Below, one piece after another: positions 38,984 to 47,156 of a stretch of 64,000 nt of DNA. The DNA comes from an uncultured Colwellia sp. Its GTDB lineage: Bacteria > Pseudomonadota > Gammaproteobacteria > Enterobacterales > Alteromonadaceae. Location: the NCBI GenBank assembly GCA_913061475.1, contig CAJXUN010000003.1, positions 94,641-158,640 on the forward strand. The letters run 5' to 3'. The first letter of the stretch is position 1. Each line of letters opens with the position of its first letter. The notes beneath the pieces are model-generated. The model made no database searches. It had not been told where the DNA came from and saw nothing but the letters and a program-made list of their open reading frames with translations. The translations under genes were made by a program, and so were the position numbers.

Positions 38984-41779
38984 ATGAGCCTGTATTTAGA
39001 ATATATAGCAGAAATTGAGAATCGTAAAAATGAGCTAGGTTTAGCACCTAAGCCAATCGATAGTGCTGAGTTATTAGCGGAAATCATTGAGCAAATTAAA
39101 GATCAAGGGCACGCACATCGCGAAGATTCTTTGAACTTCTTTATCTATAACACGTTACCTGGTACCACTAGCGCTGCCGGTCAAAAAGCTGCCTTTTTGA
39201 AAAAAATCATTTTAGGTGATGAAGTTGTCGCAGAAATAACCCCTGAATTTGCCTTTGAATTACTATCGCATATGAAAGGTGGTCCATCTATCGGTGTATT
39301 ACTTGACCTAGCGTTAAGTGACGATGCGGCATTATCAACACCAGCTTCTGATGTGTTAAAAACACAAGTGTTCTTATACGATGCCGATACTGCTCGTCTT
39401 GAAGCAGCTTATAAAGCAGGCAACCCAGTTGCTAAAGATCTTTTAGAAAGTTATGCAGACGCTGAATTTTTCACCAAGCTGCCTGACATTGAAGAAAAAA
39501 TTGAAGTCGTAACTTATATTGCCGGTGAAGGCGATATCTCCACGGATTTACTTTCTCCTGGTCACCAAGCGCACTCACGTGCTGACCGTGAGTTACACGG
39601 CAAATGCATGATTTCTGATGAAGCCCAAAAAGAAATACAAGCATTACAAGCTAAGCACCCTAACGCAAAAGTTATGCTTATTGCTGAAAAAGGCACTATG
39701 GGTGTTGGCTCTTCTCGTATGTCTGGTGTTAACAACGTGGCTCTTTGGGCCGGTAAACAAGCAAGTCCATACGTGCCTTTTATTAACATTGCTCCTGTAG
39801 TTGCCGGCACTAATGGTATTTCTCCAATCTTCTTAACGACCGTTGATGTCACTGGTGGTATTGGTCTTGATCTTAAAAACTGGGTTAAGCAAGTAGACGC
39901 AAACGGTAACACGGTTGTTGACGAGAATGGCGATGCTGTTTTAGAAGAAGCTTACTCAGTTGCTACCGGCACTGTATTAACAATTGATACTAAAGCGAAG
40001 AAATTATTAAACGGTGATAAAGAGCTAGCAGACATCTCTTCAGCTTTCACGCCACAAAAAGTGGAATTCATGAAAGCAGGTGGTTCTTACGCAGTTGTCT
40101 TTGGTAAAAAACTACAAACGTTTGCCTCTGAAGCTTTAGGTGTAGCAACTAAGCTTGTATATGCTGCTTCGAAAGAAATTTCACATGCAGGTCAAGGCCT
40201 TACTGCAGTAGAAAAAATATTCAACCGAAATGCTGTTGGTGTTCTTTCTAAAACCGATCTTCATGCCGGTTCAGATGTGCGCGTTAAAGTGAACATTGTT
40301 GGTTCACAAGACACTACAGGTCCTATGACTTGCCAAGAGTTAGAAGCGATGGCAGCATCAACTATCTCTCCTTTAGTTGACGGCGCATACCAGTCAGGTT
40401 GTCATACAGCATCGGTATGGGACAACAAAGCTAAAGCGAACATTCCTAAACTGATGAGCTTCATGAACAAGTTTGGTCTAATCACAGCGCGTGACCCTAA
40501 AGGTGTTTACCACGCAATGACTGACGTAATTCATAAAGTATTAAATGATATTACTGTCGACGACCGCGCTATCATCATTGGTGGTGACTCGCATACTCGT
40601 ATGTCTAAAGGGGTAGCATTTGGTGCCGATTCAGGTACGGTTGCCATAGCACTGGCGACCGGTGAAGCGGCGATGCCAATTCCAGAGTCTGTCAAAGTTA
40701 CCTTTAAAGGCCATATGCAAGGTCACATGGATTTCCGTGATGTTGTGCACGCAACACAAGCACAAATGCTTAAACAGTTTGGTGGCGAGAACGTATTCCA
40801 AGGTCGTATCATCGAAGTACATATTGGTACTTTATTGGCTGACCAAGCATTCACCTTCACTGATTGGTCTGCAGAGATGAAAGCAAAAGCGTCAATCTGT
40901 ATTTCAAATGATGAAACCTTAATTAAATCAATCGAGCTTGCTAAGAGCCGTATCCAAATCATGATCGATAAGGGGATGGAAAATGAAGCGAAAACACTTA
41001 ACGGTTTAATCGCCTTAGCTGACCAACGTATTGAAGAAGTTAAATCTGGTACTAGTCCAGCACTAGCACCTGACGACGCAGCTAAATACTACGCAGAAGT
41101 GGTTATCGACTTAGACGTTATCGATCAACCAATGATTGCTGATCCTGATGTAAACAACGATGATGCATCTAAGCGTTACACCCATGATGTTATTCGTCCA
41201 GTATCATACTACAACGGCAAAACTGTCGACTTAGCCTTTGTAGGCTCTTGCATGGTGCACAAGGGTGACATGCAAATCATCGCGCAAATGTTACGTAACA
41301 TTGAAAAACAAAATGGCAAAGTTGAATTTAAAGTGCCATTAGTTGTAGCGCCACCAACTTACAACATTGTTGATGAACTTAAAGCCGAAGGCGATTGGGA
41401 TATTTTACGTAAATATTCTGGTTTTGAATTTGATGATGCTAACCCGAAAGGTACTGCACGTACTAAGTACGAAAACATCATGTATTTAGAACGCCCTGGC
41501 TGTAACCTATGTATGGGTAACCAAGAAAAAGCGGAACCTGGCGACACGGTTATCGCAACATCAACGCGTTTATTCCAAGGTCGTGTTGTAGCCGATACCG
41601 CTGAGAAAAAAGGTGAGTCATTATTAGGTTCAACGCCTTTAGTCGTGCTTTCATCGGTACTGGGTCGTTTCCCAACAATCGAAGAGTACAAAGCAGCGGT
41701 TGATGGCATTGACTTAACTCGCTTTGCTCCTCCGACAGAAGAGATGAGCACTAAGTACGTACCAATTAAAATGGTATAA
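38984..41779 (+). CDS. acnB: Aconitate hydratase B / 2-methylisocitrate dehydratase, long divergent type
   Basis: The 931-residue enzyme has the AcnB order: N-terminal HEAT-like domain, swivel domain, then the catalytic domains. Iron-sulfur ligands are visible in VGSCMVHKGD and GCNLCMGN, and GSQDTTGPMTCQELEAMA and IGGDSHTRMSKG are conserved active-site segments. It interconverts citrate and isocitrate in the TCA cycle. It is longer than E. coli AcnB (865 aa) and differs strongly from it in the first 400 residues (for example GDISTDLLSPGHQAHSRADRELHG against GETNTDDLSP in E. coli). From memory, the closest match in style is the roughly 925-aa AcnB of Bacteroidetes. It lies at the usual acnB place near the pdh genes. 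Confidence 0.93.
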   Translation: MSLYLEYIAEIENRKNELGLAPKPIDSAELLAEIIEQIKDQGHAHREDSLNFFIYNTLPGTTSAAGQKAAFLKKIILGDEVVAEITPEFAFELLSHMKGGPSIGVLLDLALSDDAALSTPASDVLKTQVFLYDADTARLEAAYKAGNPVAKDLLESYADAEFFTKLPDIEEKIEVVTYIAGEGDISTDLLSPGHQAHSRADRELHGKCMISDEAQKEIQALQAKHPNAKVMLIAEKGTMGVGSSRMSGVNNVALWAGKQASPYVPFINIAPVVAGTNGISPIFLTTVDVTGGIGLDLKNWVKQVDANGNTVVDENGDAVLEEAYSVATGTVLTIDTKAKKLLNGDKELADISSAFTPQKVEFMKAGGSYAVVFGKKLQTFASEALGVATKLVYAASKEISHAGQGLTAVEKIFNRNAVGVLSKTDLHAGSDVRVKVNIVGSQDTTGPMTCQELEAMAASTISPLVDGAYQSGCHTASVWDNKAKANIPKLMSFMNKFGLITARDPKGVYHAMTDVIHKVLNDITVDDRAIIIGGDSHTRMSKGVAFGADSGTVAIALATGEAAMPIPESVKVTFKGHMQGHMDFRDVVHATQAQMLKQFGGENVFQGRIIEVHIGTLLADQAFTFTDWSAEMKAKASICISNDETLIKSIELAKSRIQIMIDKGMENEAKTLNGLIALADQRIEEVKSGTSPALAPDDAAKYYAEVVIDLDVIDQPMIADPDVNNDDASKRYTHDVIRPVSYYNGKTVDLAFVGSCMVHKGDMQIIAQMLRNIEKQNGKVEFKVPLVVAPPTYNIVDELKAEGDWDILRKYSGFEFDDANPKGTARTKYENIMYLERPGCNLCMGNQEKAEPGDTVIATSTRLFQGRVVADTAEKKGESLLGSTPLVVLSSVLGRFPTIEEYKAAVDGIDLTRFAPPTEEMSTKYVPIKMV

Positions 41780-41887
41780 GTTTGACCTAGCTGTCGAGCT
41801 AACATGTCTCGTTAACGTTAGCTCGGTTCAGTGCTCGACTCAGTGCTTAAACCTAGACTTGAGAAAGAACACTGAAGGTTAAATACG

Positions 41888-41918
41888 AAAAAGGTGACTT
41901 AATATAAGTCACCTTTTT
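41888..41918 (+). terminator. Terminator after acnB
   Basis: Thirteen-bp arms AAAAAGGTGACTT and AAGTCACCTTTTT with a 5-base loop and a T-run, about 110 bp after the acnB stop. It can work in both directions and also faces the converging lipoprotein gene. Confidence 0.9.
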
Positions 41919-41987
41919 TATATCTTCATAATATCCAGCCTAGCCTCTCGTTTTACTTACTTTTACGTAAGAAAAATACCCAGAACA

Positions 41988-42332
41988 CTACGGGTTAGGG
42001 CATTCAATATTAGCGGATAATGAAGGCATAATCATATTAGGAAATGACAATTTATCATCAAAGCGCTCAACTCCTTCTAGCACTTCAATTTTAAAACCGT
42101 AACTTTTGCAAATACGCAGTGACTGGCGCATTAAAAATGTCGCTAATTTACTAAACTCGGTATTTTGTTTTGTGATCACTTGTAGGTGATGTTTACCATC
42201 TTTTAAATCAGTTTGCTTAAACTGTACTTGGTGATCAAAATCCCATTGCGAGGCACCATTTGGCGTCGGACTATTGCTAGCGCATGCAGTTAATCCGAAT
42301 GCTAACACAGCGTAAATTACGTTCTTTATCAT
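41988..42332 (-). CDS. Small lipoprotein of unknown function
   Basis: The 114-residue protein has a type II signal peptide with lipobox LTAC at residues 14-17, so it should be lipid-anchored. The mature part (WDFDHQVQFKQTDLKDGKHHLQVITK...IEVLEGVERFDDK) is mixed alpha/beta with two cysteines (ICKSYG, IECPNP). I do not recognise a named domain. It is a stand-alone gene between acnB and the catalase-like gene, with terminators on both sides. Confidence 0.72.
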   Translation of the reverse strand: MIKNVIYAVLAFGLTACASNSPTPNGASQWDFDHQVQFKQTDLKDGKHHLQVITKQNTEFSKLATFLMRQSLRICKSYGFKIEVLEGVERFDDKLSFPNMIMPSLSANIECPNP

Positions 42333-42428
42333 GCAAATTTCCTTATTAACTCAAGTTAGGTTATCTAGCGTGTTTGTCACCAGTATATCTGCCTAAAAAA
42401 CCGATGGCTACCGTCAAATTATAGACAC

Positions 42429-42458
42429 AAAAAAGCCAGAATCTCGGCTGGCTTTTTT
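42429..42458 (-). terminator. Bidirectional terminator
   Basis: Eleven-bp arms AAAAAAGCCAG and CTGGCTTTTTT around an 8-base loop. On the minus strand it stands 130 bp after the catalase-like stop at 42588 and before the lipoprotein gene. Confidence 0.8.
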
Positions 42459-42587
42459 AATTAACGCCGCTAAACGTTAAAGCTTATCGGTAAATTACTT
42501 GCTCTTTTTAACTGCTTTTGCACTAGGGACCAATTTTAAGCGACAGTCCTTGTTGATTTTGATTGAAATAGGTAATGAAATATCTAT

Positions 42588-43589
42588 TTATTGACCACTT
42601 AACCTTCTACCAAAAGAGATAGCATAAGCTGGTGAGCGCATTTTTAATACAGGATCTTCACTTGGTATAAAACCTGCTGAAATCATATTAGGGTCAAAGT
42701 TTGTATTGTTACAGGTATCTCCACCACTCGTTTTAATAGTCACTGTGCCTAGTTCGACTTGAGGGCGATCACGCGGCCATTGTTGTGATGGATCAATATC
42801 ACTATCTTTGGCTTCACCTAAAGTTGCCACAATGGTAAAACGAATAGTTTCCTCTTTAAGTTGTTGTGCAAAAGTATCAGCTAGAAACATAGCCGGCATT
42901 TGAGCTGCTGCTGCTTTATCTAAGGTATTTACACCTAAACTTGGCTCAACATGCCAGCGAAACTTAGTTTTTTGTTCACCGGGTGCTTGAAAATAAAAGG
43001 TATGCAGGCCAAAAAACTGAGTATTTGCGTATGACGCTGCTGTTTTAGCGGATTTATTCCACATAGCATTAGCTTGTACGCTTGGGTTATTCTGAATGTA
43101 CGCCAATGTTCTAGCAGGATCACGTTTTCCATTTTCATCGGGTAATAAAGTCGATAAAAAGCCATAAAAAGTCTCAGGGTCTTTGCCTGCAAATACTGGA
43201 AAGTTATTACCCGTAAAAGTATGTAAAGAGCCGTTAGGAAGTTTAATTTGCATACCCATTCCACGCGCGCCTGGTGCTCTTTCATCACCTTTAGGGTTAG
43301 CACCACCTAATGAAAAGCGCATAGATACAGGGAGCTCACCGTTCGATAACAACGCTGCTCCTGAAAAGTGCTCACTGCTCGATGGCATAAAAGTTCCGGA
43401 GGCACACAAGCCACTAGCATGGGCTTTTCTATGTCCAGGGTGTTTACCACCCATTTTTTCGAACAGCTCAACAAAATCAATTGCCTGAATATCTTCTTTA
43501 GTTTCTACCACATTTTCATTTGCGTTTACGGTGATACACGCCAATAGAACAGAAGCAGCGAAGCCGGAGGTAATGAGATTTTTTTTCAT
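42588..43589 (-). CDS. Periplasmic catalase-family peroxidase (SrpA-like)
   Basis: The 333-residue protein has a signal peptide (LITSGFAASVLLACITVNA) and a minimal catalase fold. The catalytic His lies in HRKAHASGLCASG (about residue 57), the Asn in FTGNNFPVF, and the heme-ligand Tyr near the C-terminus in RSPAYAISFGRR. It is far shorter than true catalases (about 480 aa or more), matching the catalase-related peroxidases. It probably uses heme to reduce organic or hydrogen peroxides in the periplasm with an unknown donor. Stand-alone gene between acnB and lpdA; the placement is not part of the classical pdh block. Confidence 0.87.
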   Translation of the reverse strand: MKKNLITSGFAASVLLACITVNANENVVETKEDIQAIDFVELFEKMGGKHPGHRKAHASGLCASGTFMPSSSEHFSGAALLSNGELPVSMRFSLGGANPKGDERAPGARGMGMQIKLPNGSLHTFTGNNFPVFAGKDPETFYGFLSTLLPDENGKRDPARTLAYIQNNPSVQANAMWNKSAKTAASYANTQFFGLHTFYFQAPGEQKTKFRWHVEPSLGVNTLDKAAAAQMPAMFLADTFAQQLKEETIRFTIVATLGEAKDSDIDPSQQWPRDRPQVELGTVTIKTSGGDTCNNTNFDPNMISAGFIPSEDPVLKMRSPAYAISFGRRLSGQ

Positions 43590-43683
43590 TGTTATACTTA
43601 GTCTTATTGTATATTTAAAGGCTCTATACGAATAGTTTAACTGAAAAGTTCAATTATTCAGCACAGAAAGGTTTTGTAATAAA

Positions 43684-43717
43684 AAAACCAGCGACTTTTG
43701 CAAGTGACTGGCTTTTT
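43684..43717 (-). terminator. Terminator after lpdA
   Basis: CCAG...ACTT and AAGT...CTGG arms with two central mismatches around TTGC, flanked by seven A on the left and five T on the right. It lies 60 bp after the lpdA stop and closes the pdh gene set. Confidence 0.75.
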
Positions 43718-43776
43718 ATTTACAAATAATTCAAAACTGAATTAAGAAAGATTAGTTTCTTAATCTACTTATCATA

Positions 43777-45207
43777 TTACTTCTTTTTCTTTACTGCTTT
43801 TGCATTAGGTAAATCAGTGATTGAACCTTCAAAGATTTCTGCTGCTAGGCCAATTGATTCATTTAATGTTGGGTGCGCATGAATCGTTAAAGCAATATCT
43901 TCAGCGTCCGCCCCCATTTCAACTGCTAAACACACTTCACCTAACATTTCGCCAGCATTGATACCAACAATAGCACCACCCAGTACACGACCGGTTTCTT
44001 TTTCGAAGATTAACTTCGTTTTACCTTCAGTGCGCGCAGAGGCAATAGCACGGCCAGAAGCAGCCCAAGGGAAGTTAGCTACTTCAATGTTTAAACCTTG
44101 TTCTTTCGCTTCAGTTTCCGTAACACCAACCCAAGCCATTTCAGGGTCAGTATAAGCAATTGACGGAATACAACGTGGGTCAAATACGTGCTTCTTACCA
44201 GCAATTACTTCAGCAGCACAATGTGCTTCATGTACCGCTTTATGAGCAAGCATAGGTTGACCAACAACATCACCAATAGCAAAAATATGATTTACGTTAG
44301 TGCGAAGTTCGTTAGTTACATTGATGAAACCACGTTCATCAACATTAACGCCTGCTTTATCAGCAGCAACTAAGTGACCATTTGGTTTACGACCAACGGC
44401 AACTAAAATCTTGTCGTAGCGTACTTGCTCAGCCGGTGCGTTTTTACCTTCAAACGTGACATACAAACCATCGTCTTTCGCATCAACAGCTACCACTTTT
44501 GTTGATAACATGATGTTGAATTTTTTCTTATTGAAGTTAGTGTAAACTTTAACAATATCTTTATCAGCAGCCGGTACTAATTGATCAGCAAATTCCACGA
44601 CAGAAACGTTTGAACCTAGTGCCCTATAAACCGTCCCCATTTCTAGGCCGATAATACCGCCACCCAGTACTAACATTTCTTCTGGCACGTCTTTAAGCTC
44701 TAAAGCACCCGTTGAATCAATAACACGTGGGTCTTCAGTTGGGATAAATGGTAAGTCAACTACTGAAGAGCCTGCTGCAATAATAGCATTATCAAAGGTA
44801 ATGGTTGTTTTGCCATCTGCGCCTTCAACTTCAACAGTTTTATCAGAAGTAAATTTACCGTAACCGAATACCGTTTTAACTTTACGTGCTTTGGCCATAC
44901 CACCTAAACCACCAGTTAGTTGGCCAACAACGCTTTCTTTCCAACCACGAATTTTGTCTAAATCAATTTTAGGAGTACCAAAAGTAACACCATGTGACGC
45001 CATTGCTGCCGCATCATCAATAACTTTAGCAACGTGTAAAAGTGCTTTTGAAGGGATACAACCCACATTCAAACAAACGCCGCCAAGCGTTTCACGGCTT
45101 TCAACTAAGACTACGTCTAAACCTAAATCTGCTGCGCGAAATGCTGCTGAATAGCCACCAGGACCCGCACCTAAAACTACTACTTGAGTTTTAATATCGT
45201 TACTCAT
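43777..45207 (-). CDS. lpdA: Dihydrolipoyl dehydrogenase (E3)
   Basis: The 476-residue flavoprotein has FAD motif VVLGAGPGGYSAAFRAADLG, redox-active cysteines in GGVCLNVGCIPSKALLH, NAD motif LGGGIIGLEMGTVYRALG, the ATGD-like AIGDVVGQPMLAHKA, and the His-Glu catalytic pair in HAHPTLNESIG. It reoxidises the lipoamide of AceF, and usually of SucB as well, giving NADH. The protein ends with a Lys-rich tail (AVKKKK). The gene lies 262 bp behind aceF with a strong hairpin in the gap, so it may have its own promoter as in E. coli. Confidence 0.97.
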   Translation of the reverse strand: MSNDIKTQVVVLGAGPGGYSAAFRAADLGLDVVLVESRETLGGVCLNVGCIPSKALLHVAKVIDDAAAMASHGVTFGTPKIDLDKIRGWKESVVGQLTGGLGGMAKARKVKTVFGYGKFTSDKTVEVEGADGKTTITFDNAIIAAGSSVVDLPFIPTEDPRVIDSTGALELKDVPEEMLVLGGGIIGLEMGTVYRALGSNVSVVEFADQLVPAADKDIVKVYTNFNKKKFNIMLSTKVVAVDAKDDGLYVTFEGKNAPAEQVRYDKILVAVGRKPNGHLVAADKAGVNVDERGFINVTNELRTNVNHIFAIGDVVGQPMLAHKAVHEAHCAAEVIAGKKHVFDPRCIPSIAYTDPEMAWVGVTETEAKEQGLNIEVANFPWAASGRAIASARTEGKTKLIFEKETGRVLGGAIVGINAGEMLGEVCLAVEMGADAEDIALTIHAHPTLNESIGLAAEIFEGSITDLPNAKAVKKKK

Positions 45208-45381
45208 GCTAACCTCAAAAATTGATGTATTTATTGCTGGTTGTGCCAGCCTATATTTGCTGAATGATGAGTCACGAGGTTAATCGTTAACATTTTCAAC
45301 ACTTTTTTGTCTGTATCTTGCCGGCAATTTTACTTAAACCGCACAAGAATCGCTATCTTTTAATCAGCAATTATTGGTGAA

Positions 45382-45430
45382 AAGTTGGTAAAAATGAAAA
45401 TTAACCAAGCAACTTTCATTTTACCAACTT
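45382..45430 (-). other. Long hairpin between aceF and lpdA
   Basis: Arms of 18 and 17 bases (AAGTTGGTAAAAATGAAA; TTTCATTTTACCAACTT) pair fully except for one bulged A around a 14-base loop. It is 40 bp after the aceF stop and about 175 bp before lpdA. There is no T-run, so it looks like an mRNA-stabilising or processing structure rather than a terminator. Confidence 0.6.
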
Positions 45431-45469
45431 ATCCCAGCATAACGCTGATAGCTATCAAATGTTAGTGAA

Positions 45470-47131
45470 CTATAATATTAACGTTCTAATATCACTCATC
45501 ACATTTGATAAATGCACAGTAAAGCGTGCTGCCAGCGCACCGTCAATTACACGATGGTCGTATGACATTGATAATGGCAACATAAGCTTAGGCTCAAAGT
45601 CTTTACCGTTCCACTTAGGCTTCATTTCAGATTTTGAAACCCCTAAAATTGCCACTTCCGGTGCATTAACAATCGGCGTAAATGCCGTACCACCAATACC
45701 GCCTAAACTAGAAATGGTAAAACAGCCACCTTGCATATCTGCCGCTTTTAACTTGCCATCGCGTGCTTTTATACTAATTTCTAAAAGCTCACGAGACAGT
45801 TGATGAATGCCTTTTTGGTCAACATCACGCACTACAGGTACAACCAAACCATTTGGTGTATCAACGGCAACACCAATGTGAATGTACTTTTTCAGAATTA
45901 AACTTTCACCGTCTTCACTCAAGCTTGAGTTAAAAGTTGGGAACTCACGCAAAGCATTAGCAGCGGCCTTTAAAATAAACACAAGAGGTGTAATTTTAAA
46001 ACCTAGCTTTTTCTTTTCACAAATAACATTTTGTTCTTTGCGGAATGCTTCAACATTTGTAATGTCAGCTTCGTCGAATTGCGTAACATGGGGAATAGTC
46101 ACCCAATTACGATGTAAAAATGGCCCTGAAATTTTCTGAATACGAGTTAATGCTTTGGTTTCAATTTCACCAAATTTAGCAAAATCAATTTGCTTAGCAC
46201 TTACCACTTGTAAGCCACCTTCTCCTGCAGCGACCGAGCTGCCGGCATTAGCTTTTGGACGTGACAGTTCATATTTAACATATGATTGCACATCTTCTTT
46301 TAAAATACGTCCTTTGCGACCAGAACCTTTAACTGCCGTTAAATCAACGCCAAATTCACGGGCTAGTCGACGAATAGAAGGCGATGTATAAATCGAGCCG
46401 GCATTCGTTAAGCCCACTTGTGGGTGATGTGGTACAGGTGCGGCTTTTTTCGTCGCAGGTGCAGGTGCAGCAACTTCTGCTTGTTCAGGAGTAGCCACTG
46501 GCGCTTCAACAGCGGCCGGAGCACCAGAGTTAGTTTCAAGCTTGATAACAATTGAGCCCTGCTTAACTTTATCGCCAGTGCTGATGAAAACTTCTTTTAC
46601 CGTACCTGCATGTGATGACGGCACATCCATGGTGGCTTTATCAGTTTCTAAGGTGATTAAACCATCTTCTGCTTCAATAACATCGCCAACAGCAACCAGA
46701 ACATCGATAACATCAACTTCACCATCTTCACCAATATCTGGTACAGCAATATCAATAACGGCACTGCTGGCAGTAGTAACAGGTGCAGACTGCTCAGCAG
46801 GTGCAGGTGCCTCAGCTTTAACTTCTGGCTCCGCACTTACTGTAGCTTCTGGCTTAACAGTTGCAGGCTCTTCTGAAGATTCACCACCTGCGGCGACGCG
46901 CTTCATCTCTGCAATAACATCGCCTTCTTTAATTTTATCGCCAACACTAACGGTTAAAGCAACGAGTTCACCGGCAAATGGCGCAGGAATATCCATAGAT
47001 GCTTTATCAGTTTCTACCGTAAGGATACCTTCATCAGCCTCAAGGTTATCGCCAACAGCAAAACATATTTCAATAACTTCTACTTCATCGCCACCAACAT
47101 CTGGGACGAGAATTTTTTCAATATCAGACAT
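45470..47131 (-). CDS. aceF: Dihydrolipoyllysine acetyltransferase (pyruvate dehydrogenase E2)
   Basis: The 553-residue protein has two lipoyl domains, each with the modified-Lys motif (ETDKASMDIPAP near residue 40, ETDKATMDVPSS near residue 160), joined by Ala/Pro/Glu-rich linkers. Next are the E3/E1-binding domain (SPSIRRLAREFGVDLTAVKG) and the catalytic acetyltransferase domain ending in SYDHRVIDGALAARF with the HRxxDG motif. It forms the core of the pyruvate dehydrogenase complex. E. coli AceF has three lipoyl domains; two is common in other bacteria. It lies 25 bp behind aceE. Confidence 0.97.
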   Translation of the reverse strand: MSDIEKILVPDVGGDEVEVIEICFAVGDNLEADEGILTVETDKASMDIPAPFAGELVALTVSVGDKIKEGDVIAEMKRVAAGGESSEEPATVKPEATVSAEPEVKAEAPAPAEQSAPVTTASSAVIDIAVPDIGEDGEVDVIDVLVAVGDVIEAEDGLITLETDKATMDVPSSHAGTVKEVFISTGDKVKQGSIVIKLETNSGAPAAVEAPVATPEQAEVAAPAPATKKAAPVPHHPQVGLTNAGSIYTSPSIRRLAREFGVDLTAVKGSGRKGRILKEDVQSYVKYELSRPKANAGSSVAAGEGGLQVVSAKQIDFAKFGEIETKALTRIQKISGPFLHRNWVTIPHVTQFDEADITNVEAFRKEQNVICEKKKLGFKITPLVFILKAAANALREFPTFNSSLSEDGESLILKKYIHIGVAVDTPNGLVVPVVRDVDQKGIHQLSRELLEISIKARDGKLKAADMQGGCFTISSLGGIGGTAFTPIVNAPEVAILGVSKSEMKPKWNGKDFEPKLMLPLSMSYDHRVIDGALAARFTVHLSNVMSDIRTLIL

Positions 47132-47156
47132 TTCTTAATTCCTTATCTCGTCTTAA

